Shown here: positions 36,534 to 46,142 of the stretch, piece after piece | Position numbering within the stretch: the first letter of the stretch is position 1 | How the letters are laid out: every line of letters begins with the position of its first letter | Origin: Loktanella sp. 3ANDIMAR09 | GTDB lineage: Bacteria; Pseudomonadota; Alphaproteobacteria; Rhodobacterales; Rhodobacteraceae | Assembly: GCF_001420005.1 (NCBI RefSeq) | Contig: NZ_LJAK01000006.1 | Location: 62,001-126,000, forward strand | Length of the DNA: 64,000 bases | Direction of reading: 5' to 3' | Program-made: the position numbers and the translations under genes | The notes under the pieces: model-generated | The model's input: the letters and a program-made list of their open reading frames with translations, nothing else | Database searches by the model: none | Told to the model about the DNA's origin: nothing

Positions 36534-36619
36534 CTTGCTCTCCTTGCTCTGGATCAAGAATAGCGGGCAGGGACGCTTCGGCAATGCAGGATTTGGAGCC
36601 GTCTATCGTGTCGGCAAAA

Positions 36620-37480
36620 TCAGACCGCGGCCTTGCGGCTCTCGTCCAGATAAATTTCGCGCAGACGGGTCGCGACAGGCCCCGGGGTGCCTGTGCCGAT
36701 GGCCGCGCCGTCCAGTTCCACCACGGGCATGACGAATGTGCTGGCAGAGGTGATGAATGCCTCGTCGGCCTGCAGCGCCTCTGCAATTGTGAAACTGCGT
36801 TCCTCCACCTGCATCTGCGCCTCGCGGGCGAAACGCAGGACGGCGGCGCGCGTGATGCCATGCAGGATTTCATTGCCCAGGTGGCGCGTGATGATCGTGT
36901 TGCCCTTGACGATATAGGCGTTGTTGGACGTGCCTTCGGTCACGTGACCGTCCTCGACCATCCAGGCGTCATCGGCGCCTGCCGCCTTGGCCATCATCTT
37001 GCCCATGGACGGATACAGCAGTTGCACCGTCTTGATGTCGCGGCGCCCCCAGCGCTGGTCGGCAATGCTGATCACCTTCATCCCCGTCTTCGCCATCGGG
37101 CTGTCGGCCATGCCGGGTTTCGCCTGCGTGAACAGCACCAGCGTCGGCGGCGTATCCGCTGGCGGATAGGCAAAGTCGCGATCGCCGGGATTGCCGCGCG
37201 TGATCTGCAGATAGATCATCCCGTCGGTGATGTCGTTGCGGCGCACCAGCTCGCGGTGGACCTCCAGCAGGTCGTCCTTGGACGACGGGTGGGCCATGTC
37301 CAGCTCGTCCAGCGAGCGTTGCAGCCGCACTGCGTGGCCGTCAAAGTCGATCAGCTTGCCGTCCAGCACGCTGGTCACCTCGTAAATCCCGTCGGACATC
37401 AGGAACCCCCGATCAAAGATCGAGACCTTGGCCTCGTCCTCGGGCAGGTAATCGCCATTCAGGTAAACGGTGCGGGTCAT
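36620..37480 (-). CDS. dat: D-amino-acid transaminase (class IV aminotransferase)
   Basis: 286 residues of the fold-type IV PLP aminotransferases. The PLP lysine is at residue 150 (RRDIKTVQLL), GTSNNAYIV contacts the cofactor phosphate, and SIFDRGFLMSDGIYEV is the conserved N-terminal signature. It moves the amino group between D-amino acids and 2-oxoacids such as pyruvate. It lies just downstream of dgcN-dgcA, which supports D-amino-acid catabolism. AAAGG precedes the ATG at MTRTVYLNG. Confidence 0.9.
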   Translation of the reverse strand: MTRTVYLNGDYLPEDEAKVSIFDRGFLMSDGIYEVTSVLDGKLIDFDGHAVRLQRSLDELDMAHPSSKDDLLEVHRELVRRNDITDGMIYLQITRGNPGDRDFAYPPADTPPTLVLFTQAKPGMADSPMAKTGMKVISIADQRWGRRDIKTVQLLYPSMGKMMAKAAGADDAWMVEDGHVTEGTSNNAYIVKGNTIITRHLGNEILHGITRAAVLRFAREAQMQVEERSFTIAEALQADEAFITSASTFVMPVVELDGAAIGTGTPGPVATRLREIYLDESRKAAV

Positions 37481-37558
37481 GGGCGGGCCTTTCGCTGATA
37501 TCGGCTGGTTATCCAAAGAGTAGCGCGCCTTGTCCAGAGGGGGCGGTTGTCGCAGGGC

Positions 37559-38509
37559 CTAACCCCACAACCCCGCATCCGGCGCATGCACGCCGTCCGC
37601 GTCGAATACCAGCGGCACCGCGCGGTCCTCGGCCAGCAACAGCGGACCGTCGAGGTCGACAAAGGCCGCACCCGGTGTCAGCAGGGTCGCCGGGGCCATG
37701 GCCAGCGATGACCCGACCATGCAGCCCACCATCACGCTGAACCCCTGCGCCAGTGCCGCATCCTTCAGCGCCAGCGCCTCGGTCAGACCGCCGGTCTTGT
37801 CCAGCTTGATGTTCACCATGTCGTATTTGCCCACAAGCCCCGCCAGCGAAGCGCGGTCGTGGCAGCTCTCATCGGCGCAAACCGGCAGGGGGCGTGCGAT
37901 CTCGCCCAGCATGTCGTCGGCCCCGGCGGGCAGCGGCTGTTCGACCATCGCCACACCTAGGCGCAGCAGATGCGGTGCGAGGTCGGCATAGACCTCTGCA
38001 GTCCAGCCCTCATTTGCGTCGATGATGATACGCGCGTCCGGCGCGCCACGGCGCACAGCCTCCAGTCGCGGCATGTCGTCGGGCGTGCCAAGCTTGATCT
38101 TCAGCAGCGGGCGGTGCGCATGTCGCGCCGCCTGTGCCTGCATCGCGTCGGGCGTATCCAGCGACAGCGTATAGGCGGTCACGGCAGGGGCCGGTGCCGC
38201 CTGCCCCAGCAGATCCCAGACCCGCACGCCCGCCTGTTTCGCCGCCTGATCCCACAGCGCACAATCAACCGCGTTGCGCGCGGCCCCCGCGGGCAAGGCC
38301 TCTTGCACGTCCGCGCGGCTGATCCCCTTGGGCAATCCCGCGATCTGCGCCGTCACGCTGTCCAGCGTCTCGTCATACCGCGCGTAGGGCACGCATTCGC
38401 CAAGGCCATTGCCCGCGCGCACGGTCAGCACCTGCGCCTCGGTCCGTGACCCGCGCGAGATCGTAAAGACCTGCGCCAACCGGAATGTATCGCGCGTGAC
38501 CTCAAGCAT
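37559..38509 (-). CDS. dgcA: N-acetyl-D-glutamate racemase DgcA (enolase superfamily, dipeptide epimerase-like)
   Basis: 316 residues of the muconate-lactonising subgroup. Catalytic lysine lies in LLKIKLG, metal ligands in IIDANEGW, VEQPL and CADES, and a second lysine in MVNIKLDKTGG. Annotated dipeptide epimerases of this type next to a DUF1611 gene form the DgcN-DgcA pathway, in which D-glutamate is acetylated and racemised to N-acetyl-L-glutamate. An Ala-Glu epimerase role is the alternative. Its start lies inside a family B repeat, which supplies the ATGATG; the second ATG has the better spacing from GGGG. Confidence 0.85.
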   Translation of the reverse strand: MLEVTRDTFRLAQVFTISRGSRTEAQVLTVRAGNGLGECVPYARYDETLDSVTAQIAGLPKGISRADVQEALPAGAARNAVDCALWDQAAKQAGVRVWDLLGQAAPAPAVTAYTLSLDTPDAMQAQAARHAHRPLLKIKLGTPDDMPRLEAVRRGAPDARIIIDANEGWTAEVYADLAPHLLRLGVAMVEQPLPAGADDMLGEIARPLPVCADESCHDRASLAGLVGKYDMVNIKLDKTGGLTEALALKDAALAQGFSVMVGCMVGSSLAMAPATLLTPGAAFVDLDGPLLLAEDRAVPLVFDADGVHAPDAGLWG

Positions 38510-38542
38510 CATCTTGCCCCAAATACTCCCGCCGGAGGCATG
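38509..38542 (-). repeat. Intergenic repeat family B, copy 2 (variant)
   Basis: On the minus strand ATGCCTCCGGCGGGAGTATT is followed by TGGGGCAAGATGATG. It differs from the other copies at two bases of the 20-base core and overlaps the dgcA start codon. Confidence 0.75.
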
Positions 38543-38563
38543 GGATTTGCGCAGCAAATTCCA

Positions 38564-39565
38564 TCATAGCGCCAGCAACGCGTCGACAAGGCGATCAGCA
38601 CCCTGACGAAACGGATCGACAGTCGGCAGGCCCAGTTCACGTTCGACACCGGCCAGATAATCTTCGAACACATCGTCGCCCAGACCGGAGGTGTTCACCG
38701 AAACGCCCACCACCTGACAGGCAGGATTCGCCATGCGCGCAATCTGCAATGCCAGATCGCGCAGGTCCGCCAGCTGCGGCACTGCATAATCCGGCAGGCC
38801 GCGCATATGGGGCCGGGTTGGTTCGTGGCACAGCACCAGTGCGTCGGGCTGGCCACCGTGGACCAGCGCCATTGTCACGCCGGAATAGCTGATGTGGAAC
38901 AGGCTGCCCTGCCCCTCGATATGGTCCCAGTGATCGGCGTCATTGTCTGGCGTCAGCCATTCGACCGCACCGGCCATGAAATCGGCGACCACGGCATCCA
39001 GCGGCACACCTTCGCCCGTGATCAGGATTCCAGTCTGACCGGTGGCGCGGAACGACGATTTCAGGCCACGCGCCTTCATCGCGGCATCCATGGCGAGGCC
39101 CGTATACATCTTGCCCACCGAACAATCCGTGCCCACGGCAAGACAGCGTTTGCCGGTCCGTTTCACCCCGTTGGCGATCGGATAGGCGACGGTTGGCACG
39201 CGCACATCATGCAAGGTGCGGCCATGCGCTGTTGCAGCAGCGACCAGATCGGCGTCGTCGCGCAGCAGGTTATGCAGGCCGGACGCCAGATCATAGCCCG
39301 CGGCAAGCGCGTCCAGCAGGACCGATTTCCACAGGGGTGAAATCTTGCCACCCCGGTTGGCCACGCCGATCACCAGCGTCTGCGCGCCTGCGGCGCGGCC
39401 CTCGGCCAGTGTCATGTCGGGCAGTTTCATATCGGCCTGGCAGCCGTCCAGGCGCAGCTGACCCAGCGCGTATTGCGGACGCCAGTCACGGATGCCCTGT
39501 GCGACCTTGGCCGCCAGCGGGTCGGGCGCGTCGCCCAGAAACAAGAGGTATGGCGTGTTGATCAT
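38564..39565 (-). CDS. dgcN: D-glutamate N-acetyltransferase DgcN (DUF1611)
   Basis: 333 residues of the DUF1611 family, whose marine members were shown to acetylate D-glutamate. The C-terminal half has a P-loop-like CLAVGTDCSVGKMYTGLAM and FRATGQTGILITGEGVP, and the segment IEGQGSLFHISYSGVTMALVHG is highly conserved. It is 54 bases upstream of dgcA and probably cotranscribed with it and dat. AGGA precedes the ATG by 7 bases; 20 further codons are open upstream but run towards the amtB terminator. Confidence 0.88.
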   Translation of the reverse strand: MINTPYLLFLGDAPDPLAAKVAQGIRDWRPQYALGQLRLDGCQADMKLPDMTLAEGRAAGAQTLVIGVANRGGKISPLWKSVLLDALAAGYDLASGLHNLLRDDADLVAAATAHGRTLHDVRVPTVAYPIANGVKRTGKRCLAVGTDCSVGKMYTGLAMDAAMKARGLKSSFRATGQTGILITGEGVPLDAVVADFMAGAVEWLTPDNDADHWDHIEGQGSLFHISYSGVTMALVHGGQPDALVLCHEPTRPHMRGLPDYAVPQLADLRDLALQIARMANPACQVVGVSVNTSGLGDDVFEDYLAGVERELGLPTVDPFRQGADRLVDALLAL

Positions 39566-39620
39566 GGTGATATCCTGTGGGGGTTGGCCCACTGTCTGAC
39601 ACAGTGCTTGCGGCTTGAAA

Positions 39621-39650
39621 AACAAAAAACCCGGGCGCGAACGCCCGGGT
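39621..39650 (-). terminator. Terminator of the glnK-amtB operon
   Basis: A perfect 9-bp stem ACCCGGGCG / CGCCCGGGT with loop CGAA-type, followed on the minus strand by TTTTTTGTTTTT. Confidence 0.88.
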
Positions 39651-39677
39651 CAGGAATGCAAGGGTTAGAGGGGAGGA

Positions 39678-41009
39678 TTAACCCTTTGCGAAATCCGGGT
39701 AGGCTTCCATGCCCAGCTCGGAGGTGTCGAGACCGTTGATCTCTGCCTCTTCGCTGACGCGGATACCGGTCACGGCCTTGAGGATGAACCAGACGATACC
39801 GGCAACCACAAAGGTGAACACACCGTAGGCGATGATACCCGTGATCTGAGCGCCCCAGTTGCCGGTGTAGAAGGCAACAGCCAGCGTGCCCCAGATACCT
39901 GCGAACAGGTGGACAGGGATGGCACCGACGACGTCGTCGATCTTCAGCTTGTCCAGCAGCGGCACGGTGAACACGACGATTGCGCCACCCACAGCACCCG
40001 TCAGCAGCGACCCGAACAGGGACGGCGCAAGGGGTTCGGCCGTGATGGACACCAGACCGGCAAGGCAGCCGTTCAGGACCATGGTCAGGTCGACCTTCTT
40101 GTAGAGGACCTGCGTCAGGATCAGCGCGGTGACGGCACCAGCCGATGCGGCCATGTTGGTGTTGGCAAAGATGCGGCCCACGTCGGTGATGTCGCCCACG
40201 GTGCCGGCAGCCAGCTGCGAACCACCGTTAAAGCCGAACCAACCCAGCCACAGGATGAACGTACCCAGTGTTGCGAGTGCAAGGTTCGAACCCGGCATCG
40301 GAACAGTGCGGCCATCCTTGTACTTGCCGATACGCGGGCCCAGGATCAGCGCGCCAGCCAATGCAGCCCAGCCACCGACAGAGTGCACGATCGTGGAACC
40401 TGCAAAGTCGGAGAAGCCCAGTTCGGACAGCCAGCCGCCACCCCACTGCCAGGAACCCGAGATCGGGTACATGAAGCCGGTCAGCACGATCACGAAGATC
40501 AGGAAGGGCCACAGTTTGATACGCTCTGCCAGTGCACCGGACACGATGGACGCGGTGGCGGCAACAAACATCAGCTGAAAGAAGAAGTCGGATGCGACGG
40601 ATGCGTAATCCAGCGATGCATCGGCGGCGGCCAGACCGACCGGTTCCAGTACCGTCGGCACAAAGTTGAACGCAAAGTAGCCGTTGAATTCGCCCGGATA
40701 CATCAGGTTGAAACCAACCAGCCAGTACATGATGGCCGCGATGGAAAACAGCGCGATGTTCTTGGTCAGCTGCATCGTCACGTTCTTGGACCGCACGAGG
40801 CCAGCCTCGAGCATGGCAAAACCCGCTGCCATCCAGAACACCAGAAAGCCGCCCACGAGGAACAGCAATGTGGTCATGATATAGGGGCCGATTTCGTCGA
40901 ACGACGGCGCGGCGGCGGCTTCTTCGGCGACCTCCTGAGCGAAGGCGACCGCAGGCAGGAATGCCAGTGCGGCCCCGCCCCAAAGTGCTTTGTGAAGTGT
41001 GGTTTTCAT
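39678..41009 (-). CDS. amtB: Ammonium transporter AmtB
   Basis: 443 residues with a cleavable signal (AALAFLPAVAFAQ) and eleven membrane helices. Conserved Amt features include MAAGFAMLEAGLVRSKN, WQWGGGWLSELGFSDFAGSTIVHSVGG and MNMAASAGA-type pore His regions (HSVGGWAALAGA and IPVHLFAGIWG hold the twin pore histidines). It imports ammonium and is blocked by unmodified GlnK. It lies 31 bases after glnK in the same operon. Confidence 0.96.
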   Translation of the reverse strand: MKTTLHKALWGGAALAFLPAVAFAQEVAEEAAAAPSFDEIGPYIMTTLLFLVGGFLVFWMAAGFAMLEAGLVRSKNVTMQLTKNIALFSIAAIMYWLVGFNLMYPGEFNGYFAFNFVPTVLEPVGLAAADASLDYASVASDFFFQLMFVAATASIVSGALAERIKLWPFLIFVIVLTGFMYPISGSWQWGGGWLSELGFSDFAGSTIVHSVGGWAALAGALILGPRIGKYKDGRTVPMPGSNLALATLGTFILWLGWFGFNGGSQLAAGTVGDITDVGRIFANTNMAASAGAVTALILTQVLYKKVDLTMVLNGCLAGLVSITAEPLAPSLFGSLLTGAVGGAIVVFTVPLLDKLKIDDVVGAIPVHLFAGIWGTLAVAFYTGNWGAQITGIIAYGVFTFVVAGIVWFILKAVTGIRVSEEAEINGLDTSELGMEAYPDFAKG

Positions 41010-41040
41010 TTCGGAAAATGTCCCTTTACTGAAGGCCGCT

Positions 41041-41379
41041 TTACAGCGCGTCGTCGTTCAACTCGCCGGTCCGGACGCGCAGCGCGCCTTCGACGTCGAG
41101 GGTGAAAATCTTGCCATCACCGATCTTGTCGGTCTTGGCGGTGGTGGCGATGGTGCTGACCACCTGTTCGGCCATGTTGTCAGGCACGACGATCTCGAGC
41201 TTGACCTTTGGCACAAAGTTCACGGCGTATTCCGCGCCGCGGTAGATTTCGGTGTGACCCGACTGCGAGCCGAAGCCCTTGATCTCGGAGACCATCATGC
41301 CGCGCACGCCGATGGTGGTCAGCGCCTCGCGGACCTCCTCCAGCTTGAACGGTTTGATCGTTGCAATGATGAGTTTCAC
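41041..41379 (-). CDS. glnK: Nitrogen regulatory P-II protein GlnK
   Basis: 112 residues, full length. The T-loop with the uridylylation site Tyr51 is in YRGAEYAVNFVPKVK, and both P-II signatures are present, including KIGDGKIFTLDVEGALRVRTGE. It reports nitrogen and energy status and controls AmtB. First gene of the operon; the 257-base gap upstream to the penicillin-binding protein gene must hold the promoter. Confidence 0.96.
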   Translation of the reverse strand: MKLIIATIKPFKLEEVREALTTIGVRGMMVSEIKGFGSQSGHTEIYRGAEYAVNFVPKVKLEIVVPDNMAEQVVSTIATTAKTDKIGDGKIFTLDVEGALRVRTGELNDDAL

Positions 41380-41636
41380 TTAATCGCCCTCATGTAATGG
41401 GGCAGGCCACGCAGAGGCCCGCGGTTAGGATGGGACGATCAAGGACTCGCGGTTGCGTGATAGCCAAGTTTTCAAAGGGTAAATAAAACGGCGCTACAGA
41501 GCATGCGTTATAGTTTTTGCACAAATTTGCATCTTTGCCCGTTTTTTGAGCACCTCAAAAATGTGCGATGCTGGCGGGACAACCGGGTTGCGGACCGCTA
41601 TGGTAGGCAAAACCAAGAAATGCTGATCGCAGGCCC

Positions 41637-43751
41637 ATGAGCAAGAATCGCAAGACATCGCGCCCTTTGGTGGCAGAACGCCGGGCGGCAAAGCCCAAGC
41701 CCGCAAGGCGCGGTGCAACCCCGCGCCCCCGCAAGAAACGCGGTCTGGTGGGTTGGTTGCTGTTTCCATTCACCTGGACGCTGCGCCTGATCTGGCGGCT
41801 GACAATGCGGCTGGGCGTGGTCACCGCCATCGGTATCGCAATCGCCGTGCTGTACTTTGCGGCACAAATGCCCCCGATCGAGGACATGGTGGATGGCCGC
41901 ACGCGCGGGTCGGTGACCCTGCTGGACCGCAATGGCGACGTGTTCGCCTGGCGCGGCGATCAATACGGCGGGATGGTCACCGCAGAAGAAGTGTCGCCCT
42001 ACCTGCACGATGCCGTGGTCGCGACCGAGGACCGCCGGTTCTATCGACATTTCGGGATCAGCCCACGCGGCGTGGCCAGTGCCGTGCGCATCAACCTGCG
42101 CGAGGGACGCGGCCCGCTGTCGGGCAATGGCGGGTCCACGATCACACAGCAGACCGCAAAGCTGCTGTGTCTGGGCGTGCCGTTCGACCCCGACACATGG
42201 GACAGCGAGCGCGCCTACGAGGCGGACTGCCGCCGCACGACGATCTGGCGCAAGGTCAAGGAAGCGATCTATGCCATGGGCATGGAGGTCCGCTATTCCA
42301 AAGAGGAAATCCTGTCGATCTACATCAACCGCGCCTATCTGGGCGAAGGCGCGCGCGGGTTCGAGGCCGCGGCACAGCGCTATTTCGGCAAATCCGCACG
42401 CAGCGTCGATCCGGCAGAGGCCGCGATGCTGGCCGGACTGCTCAAGGCACCTTCTTCCTATGCGCCGACCAACAACATGGGCCGCGCCGTGGACCGCGCG
42501 GCGGTCGTCGTCGGCCTGATGGAGGATCAGGGCTATATCACATCCGCGCAGGCGGATGAGGCGCGGGCCAATCCAGCACAGCTGTCGCAGGCGGCACAGG
42601 CCCGCGCAGGCGGATATTTCGCTGATTGGGTGATGGGACAGGGTCCGGATTTCTTTACCCGCAACACGACCGAGGACGTGGTGATCCGCACCACGCTGGA
42701 TCAGGACATCCAGACAGCTGCGGAAACCGCCCTGCTGTCGGTGTTCGACACCAAACTGTCAGAAGGATCAAAGGTCGAGGCCGCCGTGGTCGTCATGTCG
42801 GCGGATGGTGCCGTGCGCGCCATGGTCGGTGGACGCGACGTGCGCGCGCAAAGCGCGTTCAACCGCGCGACACAGGCCCGCCGCCAGACCGGATCGGCGT
42901 TCAAGCCGTTCATCTATGCAACGGCGCTGGACCTCGGTTTTTCACCCAATGACCTGATCGACGACGTGCCGTTGACCATCACGATCCCCGGATCGGGGCC
43001 GTGGCAGCCCGAAAACTATGACCGTCAGTTCAAGGGTCCGGTGACACTGTCACAGGCCCTGTACGAAAGCCGCAACATCCCCGCCGTCGTCCTGTCCGAA
43101 GAGGTCGGCCGCGAGCTGGTCAGCCAGGTTGCCGAAGGGTTCGGGATCGACAGCGAATTGGCCGCGGGGCCGGCGCTGGCGCTGGGTGTATCCGAAAGCA
43201 CGCTGATCGAGATGTCGGGGGCCTATGCGGGCATCCTGAACGGCGGGTCGGCGGTGGAACCCTACGGATTGCTGGACCTGCGGTTGCAGGGGGACGATGC
43301 GCCGTTAATGGACAACGTGGGCACGGGCATGCAGGAACGGGTGATCCAGGAACGTGCGGCGCGACAGCTGACCTACATGATGAACCAGGTCGTCGTGCGC
43401 GGCACGGGCACGCGCGCGCAGATCGACGGCTGGGAACTGGCCGGCAAATCGGGCACGACGAACAGCCAGCGCGACGCCTGGTTCATCGGGTTCAACGCGG
43501 ATTACGTCGTGGGCGTCTGGATGGGGTTCGATGACAACAGCCCCATGCGGGGCGTCACGGGCGGCGGCATTCCCGCGGATATTTTCCGCGACACCATGCG
43601 CCGTGTGGTGGCCGGGCAGCAGCCAAAGCCGCTGCCCATGGACATACCCGGTCCGGCCCGCAATGGCACCTTGTCCAATTCGGGGATCGCGGCGGATAGC
43701 CAAATCCTGAACGTGCTGGACAATATCCTGGGCGGGCTGGGCGGCAATTAA
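41637..43751 (+). CDS. Class A penicillin-binding protein (PBP1A-type transglycosylase/transpeptidase)
   Basis: 704 residues. A basic cytoplasmic tail (about 1-35) precedes one membrane anchor (VVTAIGIAIAVLYFAAQ). The glycosyltransferase domain shows ATEDRRFYRHFGISPRG, GNGGSTITQQTAKL and YINRAYLGEGARGFEAAA. The transpeptidase domain has the active serine in TGSAFKPF (Ser420), SRNIP and GKSGTTN. It polymerises and cross-links peptidoglycan. The gene stands alone and ends in a TTAA shared with the convergent dioxygenase gene. Confidence 0.94.
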   Translation: MSKNRKTSRPLVAERRAAKPKPARRGATPRPRKKRGLVGWLLFPFTWTLRLIWRLTMRLGVVTAIGIAIAVLYFAAQMPPIEDMVDGRTRGSVTLLDRNGDVFAWRGDQYGGMVTAEEVSPYLHDAVVATEDRRFYRHFGISPRGVASAVRINLREGRGPLSGNGGSTITQQTAKLLCLGVPFDPDTWDSERAYEADCRRTTIWRKVKEAIYAMGMEVRYSKEEILSIYINRAYLGEGARGFEAAAQRYFGKSARSVDPAEAAMLAGLLKAPSSYAPTNNMGRAVDRAAVVVGLMEDQGYITSAQADEARANPAQLSQAAQARAGGYFADWVMGQGPDFFTRNTTEDVVIRTTLDQDIQTAAETALLSVFDTKLSEGSKVEAAVVVMSADGAVRAMVGGRDVRAQSAFNRATQARRQTGSAFKPFIYATALDLGFSPNDLIDDVPLTITIPGSGPWQPENYDRQFKGPVTLSQALYESRNIPAVVLSEEVGRELVSQVAEGFGIDSELAAGPALALGVSESTLIEMSGAYAGILNGGSAVEPYGLLDLRLQGDDAPLMDNVGTGMQERVIQERAARQLTYMMNQVVVRGTGTRAQIDGWELAGKSGTTNSQRDAWFIGFNADYVVGVWMGFDDNSPMRGVTGGGIPADIFRDTMRRVVAGQQPKPLPMDIPGPARNGTLSNSGIAADSQILNVLDNILGGLGGN

Positions 43752-44674
43752 TCCAGCGGTTGCAGGTGCCGTTCCAGCTGTGCGCGCAGATGTTCGTGCT
43801 GGCTGGGCAGCTTGAGCGCCTCACCCAGGTTAGCTGTGTCTTCGTCGCGGTCAAAGCCGGGTTCGTTCGTGGCGATTTCGAACAGCACGCCGCCGGGGGT
43901 GCGGAAATAGATCGCCCAGAAATAGTCCCGGTCGATCACCGGCGTGACGGCATAGCCCGTGTCGATCAGTTTCTGCCGGACCGCGACCTGTGCTGCGCGA
44001 TCCTCGACCGCGAATGCGATGTGGTGGACCGATCCGGCCCCGGCCCGCGCCTCGCGCGCATTCGAGGCCTGCACGAGGTCAATGGTATCGGCGGGATTGT
44101 CGCCCGCGATGACATAGCGGGTCACACCGTCGCGGGTGTCCAGTTTTTCATAGCCCATGTAGGTCAGCAGTTCAGCCATGGCACCCGTGTCGGCCAACCG
44201 CATGGACGCGCCCCGGAAACCGCGGATCGCATGGTCGGACCCGACGCCGTTCCCGGTCCAGGGCGTCCGGGGATCATCCGCGACCTCTGACAGGGCGAAT
44301 GCCTCGCCGTCGTCACTGCGAAAGGTCAGGCGATTTTCGCCAAACTGCGTGTCACGCGCAAGGTTCTCGGCACGCCCTGCCAAACGATCCGCCCAGAAAT
44401 CAAGTGATCCCGCAGGCACGGCGAACACGGTTTCACCGACCTCGCCCACTCCCGGGGTGCCGCGCGCGGCGCGCTGGAACGGGAAATGGGTCATGACCGT
44501 GCCGGGGGTGCCGACCTCGTCGCCGTAATACAGATGATAGACATCCGGCGCGTCGAAATTGACCGTCTTTTTCACACGGCGCAGGCCAAGCGCGTCGGTA
44601 AAGAACGCGTTGTTGCGCGCGGCGTCTGACGCGATGGACGTGACGTGGTGCAGGCCTTTGATCTGGGTCAGCAT
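43748..44674 (-). CDS. Ring-cleaving dioxygenase (VOC family, hydroquinone-dioxygenase-like)
   Basis: 308 residues made of two VOC modules. Metal ligands are in IKGLHHVTSI (His), VHHIAFAVEDR (His) and GVLFEIATNEPGF (Glu). This type (MhqO/LinE-like) opens hydroquinones or catechols and is often induced by quinones. Substrate cannot be named from sequence. Single gene; the gap to otsA downstream is about 100 bases and the two are on the same strand. Confidence 0.88.
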   Translation of the reverse strand: MLTQIKGLHHVTSIASDAARNNAFFTDALGLRRVKKTVNFDAPDVYHLYYGDEVGTPGTVMTHFPFQRAARGTPGVGEVGETVFAVPAGSLDFWADRLAGRAENLARDTQFGENRLTFRSDDGEAFALSEVADDPRTPWTGNGVGSDHAIRGFRGASMRLADTGAMAELLTYMGYEKLDTRDGVTRYVIAGDNPADTIDLVQASNAREARAGAGSVHHIAFAVEDRAAQVAVRQKLIDTGYAVTPVIDRDYFWAIYFRTPGGVLFEIATNEPGFDRDEDTANLGEALKLPSQHEHLRAQLERHLQPLD

Positions 44675-44774
44675 GGTCGTGCTCCTGTGCTAGGTTGCCA
44701 GATAGGTAGCCTGAGATCGCGCATCCGCACAGGTCGATGCGCCCTCAGAAATTGTGCAGGGATGCACAGATGGA

Positions 44775-46142
44775 TCAGTCCCGCGCCGCCGACAGACGGT
44801 CCATCGTATCAAGGTAGCTGCGTGTCCAATGGGCGACATCCTTGCGGAACACGCCGCGTGCTAGCGCCTGATGCCGGTCGATCCGTTCCGCCAGCGGCAT
44901 GGCCAGTGCCTGCCGCAGCGCCCGTGCCATTTCGCCGATGTCATAGGGGTTCACGATCAGCGCAGAGGCCATCTGTTCCACGGCCCCCGCGAATTGCGAC
45001 AGGATCAGCACGCCGGGGTCATCCGGGTCCTGTGCGGCGACGAATTCCTTGGCCACAAGGTTCATGCCGTCGCAGAACGGCGTGACGAACCCCACGTCTG
45101 CGGCACGGTAAACGGCGGCCAGCGTGTCACGCGGCACGCCGCTGTGGATATAGCGGATCGGCGTCCACCCCAGATCGGAATGCAGGCCGTTGACCTTGCC
45201 AGCGGTGCGTTCCAGATCCTCGCGGATTTGCTGGTAGGCGTCGACCTCCTCACGCGTGGGCGGCGCAATCTGTAGCAGCGACGCCTTGGGCGCATCCTCG
45301 GCGCGGTCACGCAGGTAGCGGCCAAAGGCGCGCAAGCGGTTGTCCAGCCCCTTGGAATAATCCAGCCGGTCGACCCCGATCACCAGCCGTTCGTCGGGGG
45401 CGAAATTCAGCAGTGCGCGACCGTCGATCCGGGCGGCCTCTGCGGCAAAGGCCGCGGCGTCAATCCCGATGGGAAAGCTGCGCACCTCGAACCGGCGATC
45501 GCGATAGGAAATTGTGCCGTCGCGCAGCAGTTCGGCCCCCGGCAGACCGCGCAGCATTTCCAGTGCCGCGGCCACGTCGCGCTGCGTTTGCAGGCCGAAC
45601 AGGTCGAACCCCGCCATCCAGCGGGGAAACAGGTCATGCTGCGGCAGGGCCATCATGTCATGGGTCGCGGGGAACGGGATGTGATGAAAATAGCCGATGG
45701 TCGCGGTGACGCCTTCGGCGCGCAGGCAATCGGCCAGCGGCAGGAAATGATAGTCGTGAATCCAGATGCGGTCATCCGGGCGCAGTTCTGCCGCCATCAT
45801 TCGCGCCAGACGCCGGTTCACCTGCATGTAGGTGTCGTAGTCGCCCGCGTTCAGCGCCATCAGGTCCGCCCTGCGGTGACACAGCGGCCAAAGCACCGAA
45901 TTGGCATAGCCAAGGTAGTAGCCCTGTTGCTCAGCCGGGCTGAGATCAAAGGTCCGCATGGTGTAGCCGTCACCCTGCACCTGGGCAAAGCTGTCGTCGG
46001 GATCATCGGTGATCCGACCCGAGGTGCCGAACCACAGACCACCCGTCGCCCGCAGGCAATCGTGCAGCGCGACCACCAACCCCCCGGACGGCGGCCCGTC
46101 AGACGGGACACGGTTCGAGACGACGACCAGCCGCCCGGTCAT
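44775..46142 (-). CDS. otsA: Alpha,alpha-trehalose-phosphate synthase
   Basis: 455 residues of glycosyltransferase family 20. [18 protein letters not shown] binds UDP-glucose, [16 protein letters not shown] and [10 protein letters not shown] are the conserved active-site segments, and [20 protein letters not shown] and [14 protein letters not shown] complete the family pattern. It makes trehalose-6-phosphate, a precursor of the compatible solute trehalose. Its ATG overlaps the otsB stop (ATGA), so both enzymes are co-translated. Confidence 0.95.
   Translation of the reverse strand: MTGRLVVVSNRVPSDGPPSGGLVVALHDCLRATGGLWFGTSGRITDDPDDSFAQVQGDGYTMRTFDLSPAEQQGYYLGYANSVLWPLCHRRADLMALNAGDYDTYMQVNRRLARMMAAELRPDDRIWIHDYHFLPLADCLRAEGVTATIGYFHHIPFPATHDMMALPQHDLFPRWMAGFDLFGLQTQRDVAAALEMLRGLPGAELLRDGTISYRDRRFEVRSFPIGIDAAAFAAEAARIDGRALLNFAPDERLVIGVDRLDYSKGLDNRLRAFGRYLRDRAEDAPKASLLQIAPPTREEVDAYQQIREDLERTAGKVNGLHSDLGWTPIRYIHSGVPRDTLAAVYRAADVGFVTPFCDGMNLVAKEFVAAQDPDDPGVLILSQFAGAVEQMASALIVNPYDIGEMARALRQALAMPLAERIDRHQALARGVFRKDVAHWTRSYLDTMDRLSAARD

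Noticed and set aside
41518-41566. TGCACAAATTTGCA and a GCAC-N9-GTGC pair upstream of glnK as NtrC sites
   Set aside because: The spacing differs from the usual GCAC-N7-GTGC and no sigma-54 element is seen; nitrogen control is likely but this evidence is too weak for a call.
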